NCBI GenBank assembly: GCA_948567375.1
Contig: OX419758.1
Coordinates: 2,423,001-2,487,000 of the forward strand
Origin: Lunularia cruciata
Lineage: Eukaryota; Streptophyta; Marchantiopsida; Lunulariales; Lunulariaceae
DNA: 64,000 nucleotides
Direction of reading: 5' to 3'
Positions 1 through 13,152 of the stretch are shown here, one piece after another (the first letter of the stretch is position 1; the number at the start of each line of letters is the position of its first letter). The translations under genes and the position numbers were made by a program. Under the pieces are notes generated by a model, which did no database searches, was not told where the DNA came from, and was given only the letters and a program-made list of their open reading frames with translations.

Positions 1-193
1 TCAATCATTTTTACGTCTTTTGACGACGATGAATAGCTTTCTAAAAAGATCATGATGACTCATACTGTGAACATAACCTCAGGATCTAGGCCAAACAAAA
101 TTAGACCGAACAAAATCGATTCCGATAGAATTGGAGAAAATTAAGCCGCTTGTAGCATGTCATGTCCTGATACGCTCTGAGCCATTACGCGCA

Positions 194-3100
194 TCAGCTC
201 TCCTCCACCCCAGAGAGAAGCGAGTGAACGCCAAATACTATAAACAATACTCCGCCGCAGATTGAGACCTGCGAATAAGTCAATAATGAGAGAAAGTAGG
301 CTCTCTGTTCAGTTCAGTCCCGCACATGTTTGAAAGAGAATAAACAAAAGAGCTTGAGACCTGTCGTTACTCAGATGCATCTAGAAATCATCTATAGCCT
401 CAAGCACTTTCTGTGGGATCAGGTATACGGGATTCTAATACTGCATTACCGACTGGAAGGAGACACAAAGAGTTATGCAGTGCTGCAATTCAGAAGGAGG
501 TAGGTTGACAACTTGTGCGCAGCTGAGCGCTGGAGATTATGCACCTCAACTTCACTGCAAGAGGTTTGAGAAACTTATAGAAGATACTTACTGCCTTCTC
601 GGAAATCTGAGTTGCTAAGTGCTTTCCTCCTAACACAGCAGCTGCTGTGCAAACGGCATGACCCCTACGTGCGGGAGTAGGAGGTTAGAAACAACTGGTA
701 AATAGTGTATGTAAAGACGCAACTTTCTGCCAATAAAACTTTCAATAGCTGATGCATTTGGCGAAAGCTGTGTGATCGTTGTAAGGTCCGGAAAGATTAC
801 TATTCTCCGCAACTAAGCCAGAACATCCAGAATCATGACTGATTGGAGGAATGGAGTCCTGGAAAGAACGTACAGAATGCCACCCAAAGCGACCCCGGTC
901 ACACTTTCTTGTGCAGCCAATCCTATAGTAGCAATCTGCAGAAAAGAACATTTTTTCTCGTTAAAACAATCTCTATCTATCTCAATGTGACTTCACGTTT
1001 TAAGAAGTTGTACTGAACAAAGTCGTAGAGTACCAATAACAAATAATTTTCAACTTACCTGACTCCTGTCACCCCACTCCCCGAGAAAAGTCAATGTAAA
1101 AGTCTGCAAAGCAAGCTCATTTATTAGTATTTCGTTCAGGTCGGATCTCAAGATCATCGAAACAGATACCATTTTCTGGTTTTCTCTTCTTATTGTGTAC
1201 ATATTGTGTGGTGGACAACAGAAGCCGTTGTAGCAAACCGAGTCCCATACCCACGTCTGACAGGACCGACTCTGACATATGTTGATGTAAGTGAGACAGA
1301 TACAGGTCCTTTGACGAATAGATCTGTTCACATTCTCAAGGCCATGCCATATAAGGTCCATAACTCGGTATTCTGTCCTGTTATAAACGTAACCTCCAAA
1401 AGATTTACTTCATGCGACGTGTTTTCCGAGTTAGCTGTGCAACAAAATGCTGAAACATGTGTCCTGAAAGTACTGGTCAATTGACGACTTACCTCTAGGA
1501 AGATTGGGGACAAGTATTGGAGAAGAAAATTTCCTCCTTTCGGATTATCCTTCACCTGCAATAAAGTAATATAGGTTGTAAAAACCAGATTCCTCTTCAG
1601 CCACCTTACTCATAATACAAGAAGATTTTCGAAGAAGAAGTTGGAAAACTTTTATATGCTTCTGTAAGGCAATGCTCTGCAATTCAGCTCACACTTATCC
1701 AAATAGTGGACCCTACAGCGGCGCTCGCATGTGAGAACTCACCCCTTTCTCGGAAGATTTCTTAGCATCCCCATCCTGATTGGACAAGAACAACAACTTT
1801 AGCTTATCTCCCTGGTTGGTACAGGTGCATTTCTATTTCGAACTATATGGACCCAAACAAAACTGTAGTCATCTTGAACTAACACCTCTAAATTACCATG
1901 GACAACTAAGAGTGAATAAAAATACTAAAATTTCACCCAATTCCCCCCGAGAATGTTTTACATCACACACACAATCATCCAACTCTCATTCAATCAAGAC
2001 ATATATAGGTCTACGAGAACAGAAGCCGTTCCCAAAACGGGTTATCCAGAACTCATGCATTGCAAATGATCGGTAAGCAAGATGTACATGATTCACAATG
2101 CTAGAATAGTGAGAAATCCAAAATGTAGAATGCATCGAATGTAACTTGAAGCAAAGGCATAATTGAAACAAATTGAGAATAACATATGGCTAACAGACTA
2201 GTAAACCACCGTGAAATCGAGAACTCTATGCAAACTACTGCAAGAAATATGTAACGCTATGCATAAGACTGCCAGTAAGCAGTGCATGAACGATAAAAAT
2301 AAAAAACGTGAGCTGGAGTCGGGTAGGAACACTGTATACACCAGAGGTCCCATGAATCAGGCAAAGGGCGCAGGAAAAATAATAGGGAGGGAATTAGCTG
2401 GGGAATGGAACAATGCGAGAGCTATAGGATGGTGTGGCTGCAGAAACCTGTCGAACTGTAACAGGGAAACGAGAGCGAAGCGAAAAAGGACAGGATATAA
2501 GGTATATCGCAACAAGCGCTATGGACGCTTGAGTCCCGAGACGCTAAACAATAAAGGGAAGCAGAAGGCGGCCATTAAACAATAAAGGGAAGCAGAAGGC
2601 GGCCATTGTAAACCTTAACGAAAACACCTGCGACTTCATCAGTGCCTCATGCAGTGCCGAAGTAGCTGAACAATTATCAGTACCCCTCATACTGAGTTTC
2701 TGCTTGAAAACTCATGAGTGCCAAGGCAAACTCGGTTGCTCCCTTAAAGTGCCGCTCAAAAGGAGTGGGAATGTCAAAAAGAACAGAAGTGGAAGTGTAG
2801 AAAGCAAGGGCAAGCAAAAGTGCAGGCACATTCGTCAGGACATATATGTGCAGAGGGACTTTAGCCGGTGATGATATCTCTATGCAGATCCTAAACGGGG
2901 GGCCATTAAAATATCCGAGTAAAGTTTCGTGCAACTCTTAAGTCGGTGAAACTCACCAGCTCGGCTTCCACCTCGGCCAATTCTGAAGCCATTCTGCACC
3001 AGGGAGCAACAGCTTGTTTACTGGGGGTTCTGAACATCTAGAGGTACTCCAGATCTAGACCCAGATACATAACTCGAGAATTCCTCCACCTAAGCATCAA

Positions 3101-4445
3101 AATTACAGCAACGGCTACAGGCAAATGTTCAAAATTGAACTCCAGTTGAACTTCTCGGTAAACCTCCCACTCTCCGGCGCTTTGATTGGGCTAATGAAAT
3201 ATGATAAAACAGTAACTAAACAGGGGCAGTCACTCTAATTCAGAATCTGATGTACATATCATTGAGTGCTTTCAACCTACCCGTTCTCAGTTGTGTATGC
3301 CTGCCACAACGAGCGTAAACCAAAAAAGAAAAATAGAATTGTTGCTGCATTCTGTGTCAATCGACGTGAGATCTGCATCTCAGGAGTGCAGTAGTCAGAT
3401 GAGAATCTCGTTCTAAGCATTCCTGGTTTGAGTCCGCAGGGGTACGTACCGTTGAAATTAATGAAAGCTTTTTCAATGATCAAATGAACAAACGATCCTA
3501 CAACGTTTGCGACCCAAAAGTAGGTAAAAGAGAGGGCTCTCCTCTTATTGGTAGGTCCTGGTCCTCTCCACATGACAAAAAGGTAATAACTGAGTGACTG
3601 ACAAATAACAAATGTACGAAAGCCAAACTATATATCGTATGTACCAGATTCGGAGCGGCCCACCCAAATAAAGCGGAGAGAACGGTCATTAACTGCACAG
3701 TAGCAATCACGAGGTTAGATCCGCAACAAGACCACGAACTGGGCACTTCATGGCATGGTCAACATGCTCCAGATCGAGCTCATGTTGAGCTGCTGCCACT
3801 ATGTAGTTCTGGATCACTACCTGCACGTTGAAGGACCAAAGGATCACCAGATGGGCTTGTACAAAAGCAAAGTAGCGGAGAGAATGCAGAGAACTTAAGG
3901 GGACTGACCCCCAAGGCACCGAGCGCTCCAGCAAGTACTACGCCCCGAGGATGCCTCATTGCCATCAGCTGTCCAACAATATCAAGGAGAAAACATGTGA
4001 AGAGCTGTTTAGGCCCTAATCTACCAAGTTCGCATTTTGTATTTCGAGTTTCCAATTGTCCTATTTCCAAGAAGGCGTATGCTGGCTACGAGAAACGCGG
4101 AAACAGTTACAGCTGTAAACGACTATCCTCTGCCTGGCTCAATTCTCTGTAGAAAGTTTATTTTTACAAATTGATGCAATATCAAAACTTCCTGGCTAAG
4201 GACAGTGTTCGTACAGCAGCGACGAAAAACGTCTTGTCTCCAATTTCCGAAACCAAAATCATAGCCGATGCCTTCACAAAACCCTGCAGGTTCAAACTAC
4301 CATCAAATATATGACAATGCGAGCAGAGGCTGTTCACCGAACCGGGGATCCACAACCCAGTTAGGACCGACCCGAAACGAACCAACGACATGCATATGGA
4401 AAATGCATCAACAGACGCAAAGCGAAGTCCAGACGATCTACGCAA
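194..4445 (-). CDS. GDT1-like (UPF0016/TMEM165 family) cation/proton antiporter, spliced gene
   Basis: GDT1/UPF0016 proteins are multi-pass membrane exchangers moving Mn2+ and Ca2+ against H+ in Golgi, chloroplast or other endomembranes. I traced minus-strand exons at 4215-4283, 3909-3968, 3645-3692, 3281-3372, 2957-2993, 1743-1775, 1493-1555, 1059-1103, 874-935, 592-664 and 194-268. All introns are GT-AG and the frame stays open to a TGA at 194-196. Both family signatures are present: GFVKASAMILVSEIGDKT in the first exon and TFTLTFLGEWGDRSQ in the eighth. MAMRHPR, GWAAPNL, ELAEVEAEL, SPIFLE and IATIGLAAQE also match the family in order. The visible exons give about 218 residues. The frame is open upstream to 4445, so the first exon may begin at an ATG there or at 4391; alternatively an AG acceptor at 4284-4285 implies a missing upstream exon. 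ELAEVEAEL and the short linker resemble the plant Golgi-type members. Family certain, 5' end uncertain. Confidence 0.88.
2545..2606. repeat. Perfect 31-bp tandem duplication in a transporter intron
   Basis: A 31-bp unit beginning taaacaataaagggaagcag occurs twice head to tail without a mismatch (2545-2575 and 2576-2606). It lies in the long intron between the exons at 2957-2993 and 1743-1775, so it should not alter the protein. The lack of divergence points to a recent duplication. Confidence 0.9.
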
Positions 4446-7340
4446 GTAAATACAGGGCGAAACATAAGCGAAATCGATGGAAAGCAGAGCGAAGATTGAT
4501 ACATTCCATGGGCTGCATCAAAGCGAAATGGTGTGCATCAGGTTAGAAAGAAAGCGAGCCTTTTCGAGCAGAAACAGAGGATACATCTGAAACTGAAAGC
4601 AGAGAAAAACCTTCGTGCGAGTAGGAAAAAGGGAAAGCATTGAACAAGTAGGAAAGCATAACGTTTGTGGATTATGCCTGAGCTAGAGCGAAGTGTGAGA
4701 TAACACCATCAGATATGTCTACTACGTGCGTAAATGCCTTTTCAGAGTCTTCTGTTGACATTATTTCTCTAGTTCAAAAGAACTACACTCGGTGTCCTGG
4801 CCATGGGAACCGCGTACCCATTGCCAAGAGACTGCAATATACAGCAGGAACACAATCTACAGAGTAATTTAATGGCCATGACTTTGAACTGCTTGACGAC
4901 AACAGCAGACTGAAGTAAGTAGCAGACGAACACATGGATCATAAATGCAGAAACAGAAACCCTCGGATACTCGAAGACCCAAGCGTATATAAGCAGAAAA
5001 CATTGGATTGGTCACCAAGTCACTCTTCTTACGCAGGACAAACCTGTTTGATCTACACCAAAATCAATGCTGAAAAACTTCACCTTTCACTCGATGACGA
5101 CATCATAAGGTGAATATTTGCTCTCTGCAGGCCGTATCTACTCTCTTAAGAGAATTGATGCGGCCAAGGACCGGGATATGGACGAGAGCACTTTCCTCTC
5201 GTCTCCTCAGTAAACTACAAGTTACAAGAGAGGGGGCATTGCTTCCACACTATGATTAAAAAGAGAGGCTCCAGTTCAGGAAGAGCCTTTTCAAAGTGGG
5301 GGTACAGAAGCACATCAACCAAGGCAGATTACGGCAGAATCTCTTGTCTCTGAGTGCATTCTCAGAGAGAGGTGGGCCAATTCCAAACGTACTGCCCCGA
5401 TGATGCTACTTCAGCGTTAGCCTACTCTGCCTCTACCAACAGTTAGGTCAAGATAGCGTGAACTGCGAACGTACAATAAAATTTCAGTACGCGACAGCCC
5501 AATTTCCCCATTCTCCTCTTTTAACGTTGACTTTAACAAAAGCAATCCTCTAAGGTGGCCAGCACGTAGGAAAGACTTGACACAAAACTTCGTCAGGTCA
5601 TTCCAATTTTCTGCTACCAGAATGATTGAATCAACCAAATGACTACATCCGAGAAACTTGAGACTGAGGACTGCGGCTGGTTAATGAATTGGTCAAAGGC
5701 CAGAGTTAGCTATCGCAATGAAAATCTCTCCTTGGTTGCATGCACATGGATCGATCAATCAACTTGTCATCCAGCGATTGACTCGCTGAAGTACAATCGC
5801 TGGTTCATCAGCTCAACGCTGATACTTCTCACTTCGCTTCGAAAATATCAGGGGTAGGTCAATCCTCACCACACCCCACCCGACCCCAAGCTAATGCAAC
5901 CATTTGGATATTTAGATTCAGAAAACAGATTTGTTGTGAAAGATACCTCGAAGACAGAGTGCCCCATCGCGCTGCGAGTTCAGTAGCGCTCCTAAGATGG
6001 ATTCGAAGACCAAGGCCTGCACCAACGAAATTCCACAATAGACCTGTTCAGCATGCTTGGCAAGTATGAACTCAACCATTCATGGGAAATGTCAAAACCA
6101 GGACCAGCAGTTAGTGTCCTCGATCTACGTTTCTCAGCCGACTCACTCTCTTTCCCGGCAACGATGTAAACAGGGAGACCACAAAGCCCATCACTTCTCA
6201 TATCATCTTACAATGGAGGGACAATTTTAAGTACCTTCTAATAAATCCACCAAATTTCTCTACAAATCTCCTCTACACGATAGACGAGTTCCCTCTCATA
6301 TCATATGTCCATGGCAAGACAAATCGCATGAAAAGCCTTGACCCAAAGCAACTGAACTTCAGCTTCCAAAAGCATCTGCGCATTAAGACTCCTCTGTAAT
6401 AACATCACCCCATCAGAGAAGAGGAGCTTCACTAGAGAGACCCGAGATTCAATTAATCCACGATCCGAAATTCTTCTTACCGGGAAACCACACCTCCTGC
6501 CGATGAGGATGTCGGCGTGGTAACCGAACTCGGGGAAGAACAACCGGAGAAGCAGTCCGCGTGTGCTTTCCTCGTGGCCCCCCAGTCCCTTCTTTACGCG
6601 AAAGGCTTCTCAGATGGTGTTGGTAGCAGGGTTGAAATTCTTTACTGAAATGCCCCAATAGAATGAGAATTGTTTGGACTGAGGATCCCCCTTGCATATA
6701 ACAAACGGTTGTGCACAGGTCCAGAAGCAGACGGGCGAGTCGTCTAATTTCGTATCCATGCTGAAATTTTATTCACGATTCCAGCGACAAAATTCTCGGT
6801 AGGAAACATACGAGAGATCTACAGCACCCTTCTCCAAACCAGAAACTCTTCCACAGCGGAAAAGTAGGTGTCTGTTTCCCTCACGGTCAAAGAGTGGTCT
6901 ACCTCGTAATCGATACCGTAACTATTCACTTTCTGACAGTACCCGGTGACAGTCATCGGGACTTGTCTGCAGGTACCGGTGACTTGCGACCCGCCAGCGG
7001 AGGATATATCACTTTAAGCCATCATCAGTGGTGTTAGTGGGGAATTACAAGTGGTGAACTGCGGAGTCGAGTGGAAAGTTTACCGACGCGTCTGCTGCTT
7101 GTACCGTCTTGCTCGGTTACTCTATGACGCTGTTCATTGGCCTGATTGGAGTGGCTCGCCGGCGGTCACGAACATTTGACTGCGTGGTACAGTACAGTGC
7201 CTGTACGAGCCTACGCTAGTCAGACTGGTCCTCTTCGTTCTCTCATTTGGTATGGCTGACGCCGCAGCCATCACGGTGGGGACTCTAGGCCGGCGCCACC
7301 ACTCATCGGGGGCATCCATCAGTCGCGTTTCTCCCTAGCT
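4446..7340. other. Unassigned stretch upstream of the transporter gene
   Basis: No gene is supported here. The stretch should include the 5' UTR and promoter of the minus-strand transporter and perhaps a first exon. A minus-strand GTAAGA donor-like site is near 6476-6483, preceded by a short open frame, but I recognise no protein family. The last 300 bases (about 7000-7330) are visibly more GC-rich than the surroundings and could be a promoter-proximal region. Confidence 0.3.
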
Positions 7341-8399
7341 TTGCCGGACACGTGCCAGACGGAGTGCATTCTCACGCGGTTGCTGCTCCCTCTCGCATTC
7401 CAGTTACAAAGACGCTTCCTTGGACCTGCCCCAACTTGCAACTACTACTGTGTCAATTTTAGTCCACATTCGCCACTGCTGTCTCTTTACCATAGTAGTT
7501 GCGGTGCTCCCTCCCATTCTCGGTTCGGTAAGGATGTGGGGAAAACCGCAGAAAGGGCGGTAGACAAATGAGGGTAGATACCGACAGAAACGTGTAGATC
7601 TTCAGTAAATGATTACTTCTCAGTTTCTAGAATTTAGTTCAGATTACTCATCTTAAAATATACATGGGAATATATAACATAAACCAATATTACTTGCAAA
7701 ATTTTAGCACCACGCCGAAAGTTGATGCGCGATGGATTCCCCTTGGTGTCGAGGTATATTAGGGACTTTCAAATTCAGAGAGTAACGGCATTTTAGCATT
7801 CCCCGTATAGGTTTTATCTCCTAACGGTGTAAGGTTATGGACCGTTCAAGTGAAACGTTTGTAAAAAGGTATACGGGTAGGGTGTTGATTTCCGGGATGT
7901 TCCAGGATCTCCTTCCCACATTTAGCGGATAGCGGGCGGGGATTTAGTAGATACCACGGGTGAGATTATTTGAAAATCATTATGGCTAACAGCGAGATGG
8001 GTGCATGTCATAAGCCAGGAAAGAGGAAGATTTGCAATGGGTATCCGGTACGTGTCACATAAGGAGAGCCAACATATCCCCCTTGGCCCTTGTAAGCATG
8101 GAGGTGGGAATGGAAAACACCGTGAATATTTATGGAAGAAATGAGAAGCTTATTTCCGTAAATATTGCATAGAGGGAACTACCCTTTGTCTAGTACTAGT
8201 TTGCAATCATTTACCATCTCTCGTGTAATTCCATACACCCAACCATTCGGGCAAGATGAAAATGGAGGAGATTTTGTAGGAGATGAGAGTAGATCCCATG
8301 TTGCCAACATTATCCCTTCACAGTATAAGTATTTCTCTCCACACTCCCAAGCATTTAATCCTCCTCCGTCCCACTTCCAATTATTTTCATGTTGATGCT
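7341..8399. other. No gene seen
   Basis: Short open frames only, with no recognisable domain, RNA gene or repeat. Composition shifts from mixed to AT-rich at about 7.6 kb, where the transposon-rich block begins. Confidence 0.4.
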
Positions 8400-8870
8400 A
8401 ACCATGTTCCATCATCAATTTTTGAATGAAGAGAATGCACTTGTACATGCTACTACTCCACTTGAGGAGGCTATGCAAGATGAGGAGTTGGGTGTAGGTG
8501 ATTTAGAGGAGGCAGTTGATAAAGAGCAAGAGGGAGAATCAAGGAAGAGAAAAATAATTTGTTAACAAAAATCAAAACCCACACTCAACTTTCAACATTC
8601 TCTCAAAATATATCAAATCAATCAATGCTTTGGAGTGAGTCACTTGAAGCTAGAGAGAGATGCATGTTGGCTAAAATAGAGGCACCGTGAGTACGGAAGA
8701 CAAAGAAGTTGCGAGTGAAAGCAGAGCTTGAGAAGAACTACATTTGGAGAAGATGAGATCAGAAGTGGAAAGGTTACGCATAAAGAGAGTAGTTCCAAAT
8801 CAAAGCAATTGCATATGATGACTTTAGAATTAGCTTGAGCAGGGAAATCAAAGGATGAAATTATGAACAT
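8400..8870 (+). pseudogene. Decayed coiled-coil ORF of transposon type, copy 1
   Basis: A plus-strand frame encodes an acidic stretch (TTPLEEAMQDEELGVGDLEE, about 8450-8512) and a charged, probably coiled-coil stretch (ESLEARERCMLAKIEA at about 8632-8680). Stops and frame shifts break it. The end, around 8813-8860, reads MMTLELA, a stop, then AGKSKDEI. The same order of motifs (SLEARE, a KR-rich helix, MTLEL, GKxxEEI) recurs at 41.7-41.95 kb. Two diverged, broken copies 33 kb apart are best explained as remnants of a mobile-element accessory protein, such as the Myb/trihelix-like partner of PIF/Harbinger transposases. That assignment is inference; I see no DNA-binding domain. Confidence 0.4.
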
Positions 8871-11800
8871 TTGACTATGCTTGATGTAGGAGTTGACAAC
8901 ACTCCTAGTGGGATGTATGGAAGCTCAATGCATGACCTAAAAGTTATAGTGCCAGATCACTCCATCCCATTGGATTCAAATGATACTAATTGCACTTTTT
9001 GTTTTTTATTCCCATTCTAGATACTTGTACAATTTGTGTTTCTTACCTAAATAGGAATGCTTAGTTGCACCAATTTTGAAGAGGAAAAAAATTATAAGTT
9101 ACTCTTTTGATGGTCTGAATAAGACATATGTTTTCAACTCAATATTACACTGTTTTTTTCATCCAATATTTACACTTATTGAATAAGATATATGTTTTCA
9201 ACTCAATGTTTACACCATTTTTCTCCTCTTGCTTTTTACACCTATTTAACTATATTACATGTGATAAATTGTTCTATTTTAAACTCCAATAAGTGTTTAC
9301 ACCGGATTGGCAATAATGGAACAAAACACACCACCTACAAACTTGCAATTCTAATAGACCCTTGAGATACATTGGTTTAGAAATAGAGTTTTTGAAAGAA
9401 TGTAGGGTATTGGACATGGGTTTGTCCGGACGTGAAAGAGCCACATGTACTTGTAGGGGTGTTTTGGAGAGTTTTGGCCAAGGGTTTGCCTAGGATGGTG
9501 TATGGGTCATGTTGGTTGATTTAGGTGGGGGTTAATTTTTGTTAGTCTGCATTATGGTCATGGTTCATTTAGGTGTGGGTGCATTCTGGTAATGTGGTTG
9601 TAATGTGAGATGAGATGTAATGTGGTTGAGGTTTATTTGGGTCAAGATATGATGTAGTAGAGGTTTGTTTGGGGGTGGTGGATAGAGGCTTTTGATTTTT
9701 TTAAATATAAATGATATGATATATAAAAGAAAGAACATATATGATTCATATTTTGTTTGAGAGTACATGTAAAATTTCATATGTAATAAATGTAAGATTG
9801 ACTATGCAACAATGTCTAAGGTTGAATATAATATGTATAAAATTACTTAAAATTTTTAGAATGATATAAATAGTGGGATTGGATGATTAGTAGAAATGTT
9901 ACAAGTAGCTTGATTGAATTAAAAGTTTCAAATTATTTTGTGAGAAAGGAGTCACATGTTCAAAGCAACTTGATTAGATAAAATGCTTCAAATTATTTTA
10001 TCTCATGTTAGAAGTTGCTTGATTTGATTAAATGGTTAAGGTCACAATAAAGTTCAAAGAGGGTTATTTTGGTTGTTGGGTAGTGAATTTCAGTGAGTTT
10101 AGAGTTAATTTTATTAGAGGAATGTTAGAGTGGTTAAGGGTAAGTTGTAAAGAATCACAAATGGGTATATCCCTCATTGTGTTTTGTTTCAATTTTAGCA
10201 AATTTCAAAGACATACTTTAAGATGGATATAAATGTGAGATTATGGGTCACATATATAATATACAACTCTGCCCTCATGTTATATCATATCTCAATTATA
10301 CATTTATATTCTACCAAGTCCCTAAGATATACAACATAAATTTTATAAATTAAATGTGTGATAGTGGAGGCCTTATATATAATATAAGATTCATCTGAAT
10401 AATATATCATATTTCAATTATATATAAAATTTATAGTATATAAAAAATGTATTAAAATGATTAGAAATGCAAGAGGAATGAGAAGATGTACAAGTGATCA
10501 CAACACTGAATGTGATAGAATCAGAAGCTACCAAGCATCCTAACATAGCCGGTATCCACCACGTGCTAGTGCTTCCTCAAGCTACCTATAGAGGTATGCA
10601 TGCATAGCAAAATACCAAACTATATATCCACATCCAATCCCACTCTCATTGGTGGATATGGGGATCTATAAAGGACAATTAAAGACCATCATATGTATCT
10701 ATGTTATAGTCTTCAAAATGACCTAAAGTCATGAAATCAATAGTCAAGTGTGTGTCTACTCTAAATCTATCTAATGGAGCTCTCAAGGAGTCTCCTACTA
10801 AAGTAAAGGAATCTCTTTTGCTCATCAAGAAAGGAGTAAATGAAGGTGGATGGATATTACCATGGGTATAGTTTTTACAATAAGGAAGGGATGTAATATC
10901 AACTATCAAAATTTCCTATGGAGATAGATCTAAGATAGTAAATGCACTATATGGTCTTTGAATAAAACCTCTCATTGTATCCAAGTAACCATCATCTCCA
11001 TCAAGCAAGCCATAAGGTGTTTCCTTCTTTATGATCTTGTAGGTAGAAACCCATGTGGTGCTCACCCCTACCTTTATGCTATTGATCCAAATGATAATCT
11101 CAAACCATGTACAACAATAATCCATAAACTCTCTAACTCTTGGCCATATACATATGCAAATGTACTCCTACCTAAAAAATGTGACCACTCTAATTGCTCC
11201 ATAGAGGCTCTCCATTAGGTGTAAAGAGGAATAGTAAACCATATAATGTCTACAAGACAACTAACATCTAAAATTAGAATCTTGCTCCTTCTCTCATGAG
11301 CATACATTAAGTGAGGAATGAACTATCTTGCTTTAATCATGGTCTCCTATAACTTGGTAAGTCTCAAAATCACACTCTCCAATGTCATCCTTCTGGCCTC
11401 AAGCTACTCTATCTCTAAACATGGGTATGCAAATTGGGGTGGGGGTGCCAAATCATGTGAGGATTAGGGTCTCCAAGCTATCTATATCCATATCCTGCTT
11501 AGTCACAATAAGCTCTCTAGTAGGCTCTCCATGTATATGAGGCTTGGTCTATGTCACATGGGATTTCATCTCTACATCAATAGGTTGAGTCTCACTCTCT
11601 ATATTTGTATGTATGAGTATGGTGAGTAATGCTCTCTTGTAGTCACTTTGAGTCTGCACACCTACTTGAATGTCCATACCCTCCAACTACTCATAAGCTC
11701 TCTAAGACTACCCTAACAATCCCATAGTAATATAAAAATCTCTCTTATAAAACTCATTATCAAGCCACCCTCCTTGGCATGAGCACGTCTCTCTGCCACA

Positions 11801-12600
11801 ACCTTGTTTAACTCACCTATCATCTATACATATGCGCTCTCTTGGGTCCTAAACTGACCTTCCCACTCATCTAGATCTCTCTCCCTTTCAAAAGCAAGGC
11901 GCTCCTTCTCCAATAAGACAGATTTCCTCATCCAAACCTCAATCTCTCCTCACTTCAATAGTCTATGGTTCACAAGACCAACCAATGAGCTCCTATCCTC
12001 ACATCTTAACAAGACAATGGGTAATTGCAATATCTCTTCACCTCCTCTCACAACTCCACCCTTTAAGGTAGAGTACTTCTTAAAAGGAGGATGATGGGGT
12101 CTCACAACTCCACCATGTAGGCTAGGATCCTCCACCAAAGTATTATGGTAAATAGCGCCATCATGAGTACTATTGTCCTCTATAAGGGGAGGGGGGAATG
12201 AGTGACATCTACAACATGTGTGAGTAGAAGGTCATCTACAACATGAGGAGAAGGACTTGGGCACACAAAAATTCAATACCAACTCCCAAAGTTGAAGTAT
12301 TCAAGTGAATATAATAATCTAACCCTAAGAAACATACAATAAAATAAAAGAGTATAAGTATATAGTAACTTAAAGATTTGATACCTCAAAAGCATGGTTT
12401 CAAAAAGCTAAAATATATCAAAACTCAAAGACATAATATACCAAAAGCATACAAAATAATCTAAAATATATAAAAACTCAAAGATTTGATATCAGAAGCA
12501 TACAAACTAATCATAAACATCAATGGATAAAGAGGTTTTACACAATATAATATAATAGAAAACATGTAGTTCTCAAAGTTAGAAATACACCTCTGTCACT
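8871..12600. other. AT-rich transposon-block sequence without a recognisable gene
   Basis: Very AT-rich with no supported coding region. A diverged direct repeat containing tatgttttcaactcaat occurs near 9127 and 9190. From 12360 to 12520 short degenerate repeats centred on aaaactcaaaga and ccaaaagcatacaaa recur. The sequence looks like old, unclassified mobile DNA. Confidence 0.35.
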
Positions 12601-12819
12601 CATCCTTATGTGCACTATGGAGAGGTGCCTCCTTTCCCCTAGAAGTGACTCCATATGTAACCTCATCCTCTTCGTTAATAGGATGAGTAAGGAATTGTCA
12701 AACAAAAGTCATCTTGAACTATTTCCCATTAGGGTGCCTGAGCTACTTTTGGAGAAACATAAACTTGGCTCAACAGCCACAAGCATCAACTCTGACCAAT
12801 CTTTGTCCTTGGTGGAGCA

Positions 12820-13152
12820 CTAAAGCTTGCTCTTCACTTGAAGAGTAAGATGGCCATGCACTACCTTGGGTCTATGAGCAAGCACAAGGAATGAACTCAA
12901 TAATTGAAAGAATGGCCTCCATGATGCATATATACGTTGCCATGCAAGATATCTCCTTACAGTAAGGTCTTTAAAAAGAAACCAATCATGCATCCATGAA
13001 TATGGAACAACACTCCTCTTCTCCAAAATCCCCTTTTGCAAAGCAAGTCCTCTCGGAATGCCATCTAGATTCAAAGTGAATAGCCTCCTCCTAAGTGCCT
13101 CCATGAGTCCACACATCCCATGTGCTAGCAAAATTAGTGAATAAAATGACAT
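12820..13152 (-). CDS. Unidentified ORF, about 110 residues
   Basis: A minus-strand frame runs from an ATG at 13150-13152 to a stop at 12820-12822 and is also open a little upstream of the ATG. The protein is rich in Leu, Arg and Trp, with segments such as YLAWQRIYASWRPFFQLLSS and GIPRGLALQKGILEKRS. It looks more protein-like than neighbouring frames, but I recognise no family. Within the transposon block it is most likely a fragment of a mobile-element protein. No promoter, splice site or partner exon is evident. It could also be a chance frame. Confidence 0.2.
   Translation of the reverse strand: MSFYSLILLAHGMCGLMEALRRRLFTLNLDGIPRGLALQKGILEKRSVVPYSWMHDWFLFKDLTVRRYLAWQRIYASWRPFFQLLSSFLVLAHRPKVVHGHLTLQVKSKL

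Noticed and set aside
6301..6697. Two overlapping minus-strand frames with a GTAAGA donor-like site
   Set aside because: Considered as the missing first exon of the transporter or a separate gene. No family similarity, and no start codon placed a transporter-like N-terminus in phase.
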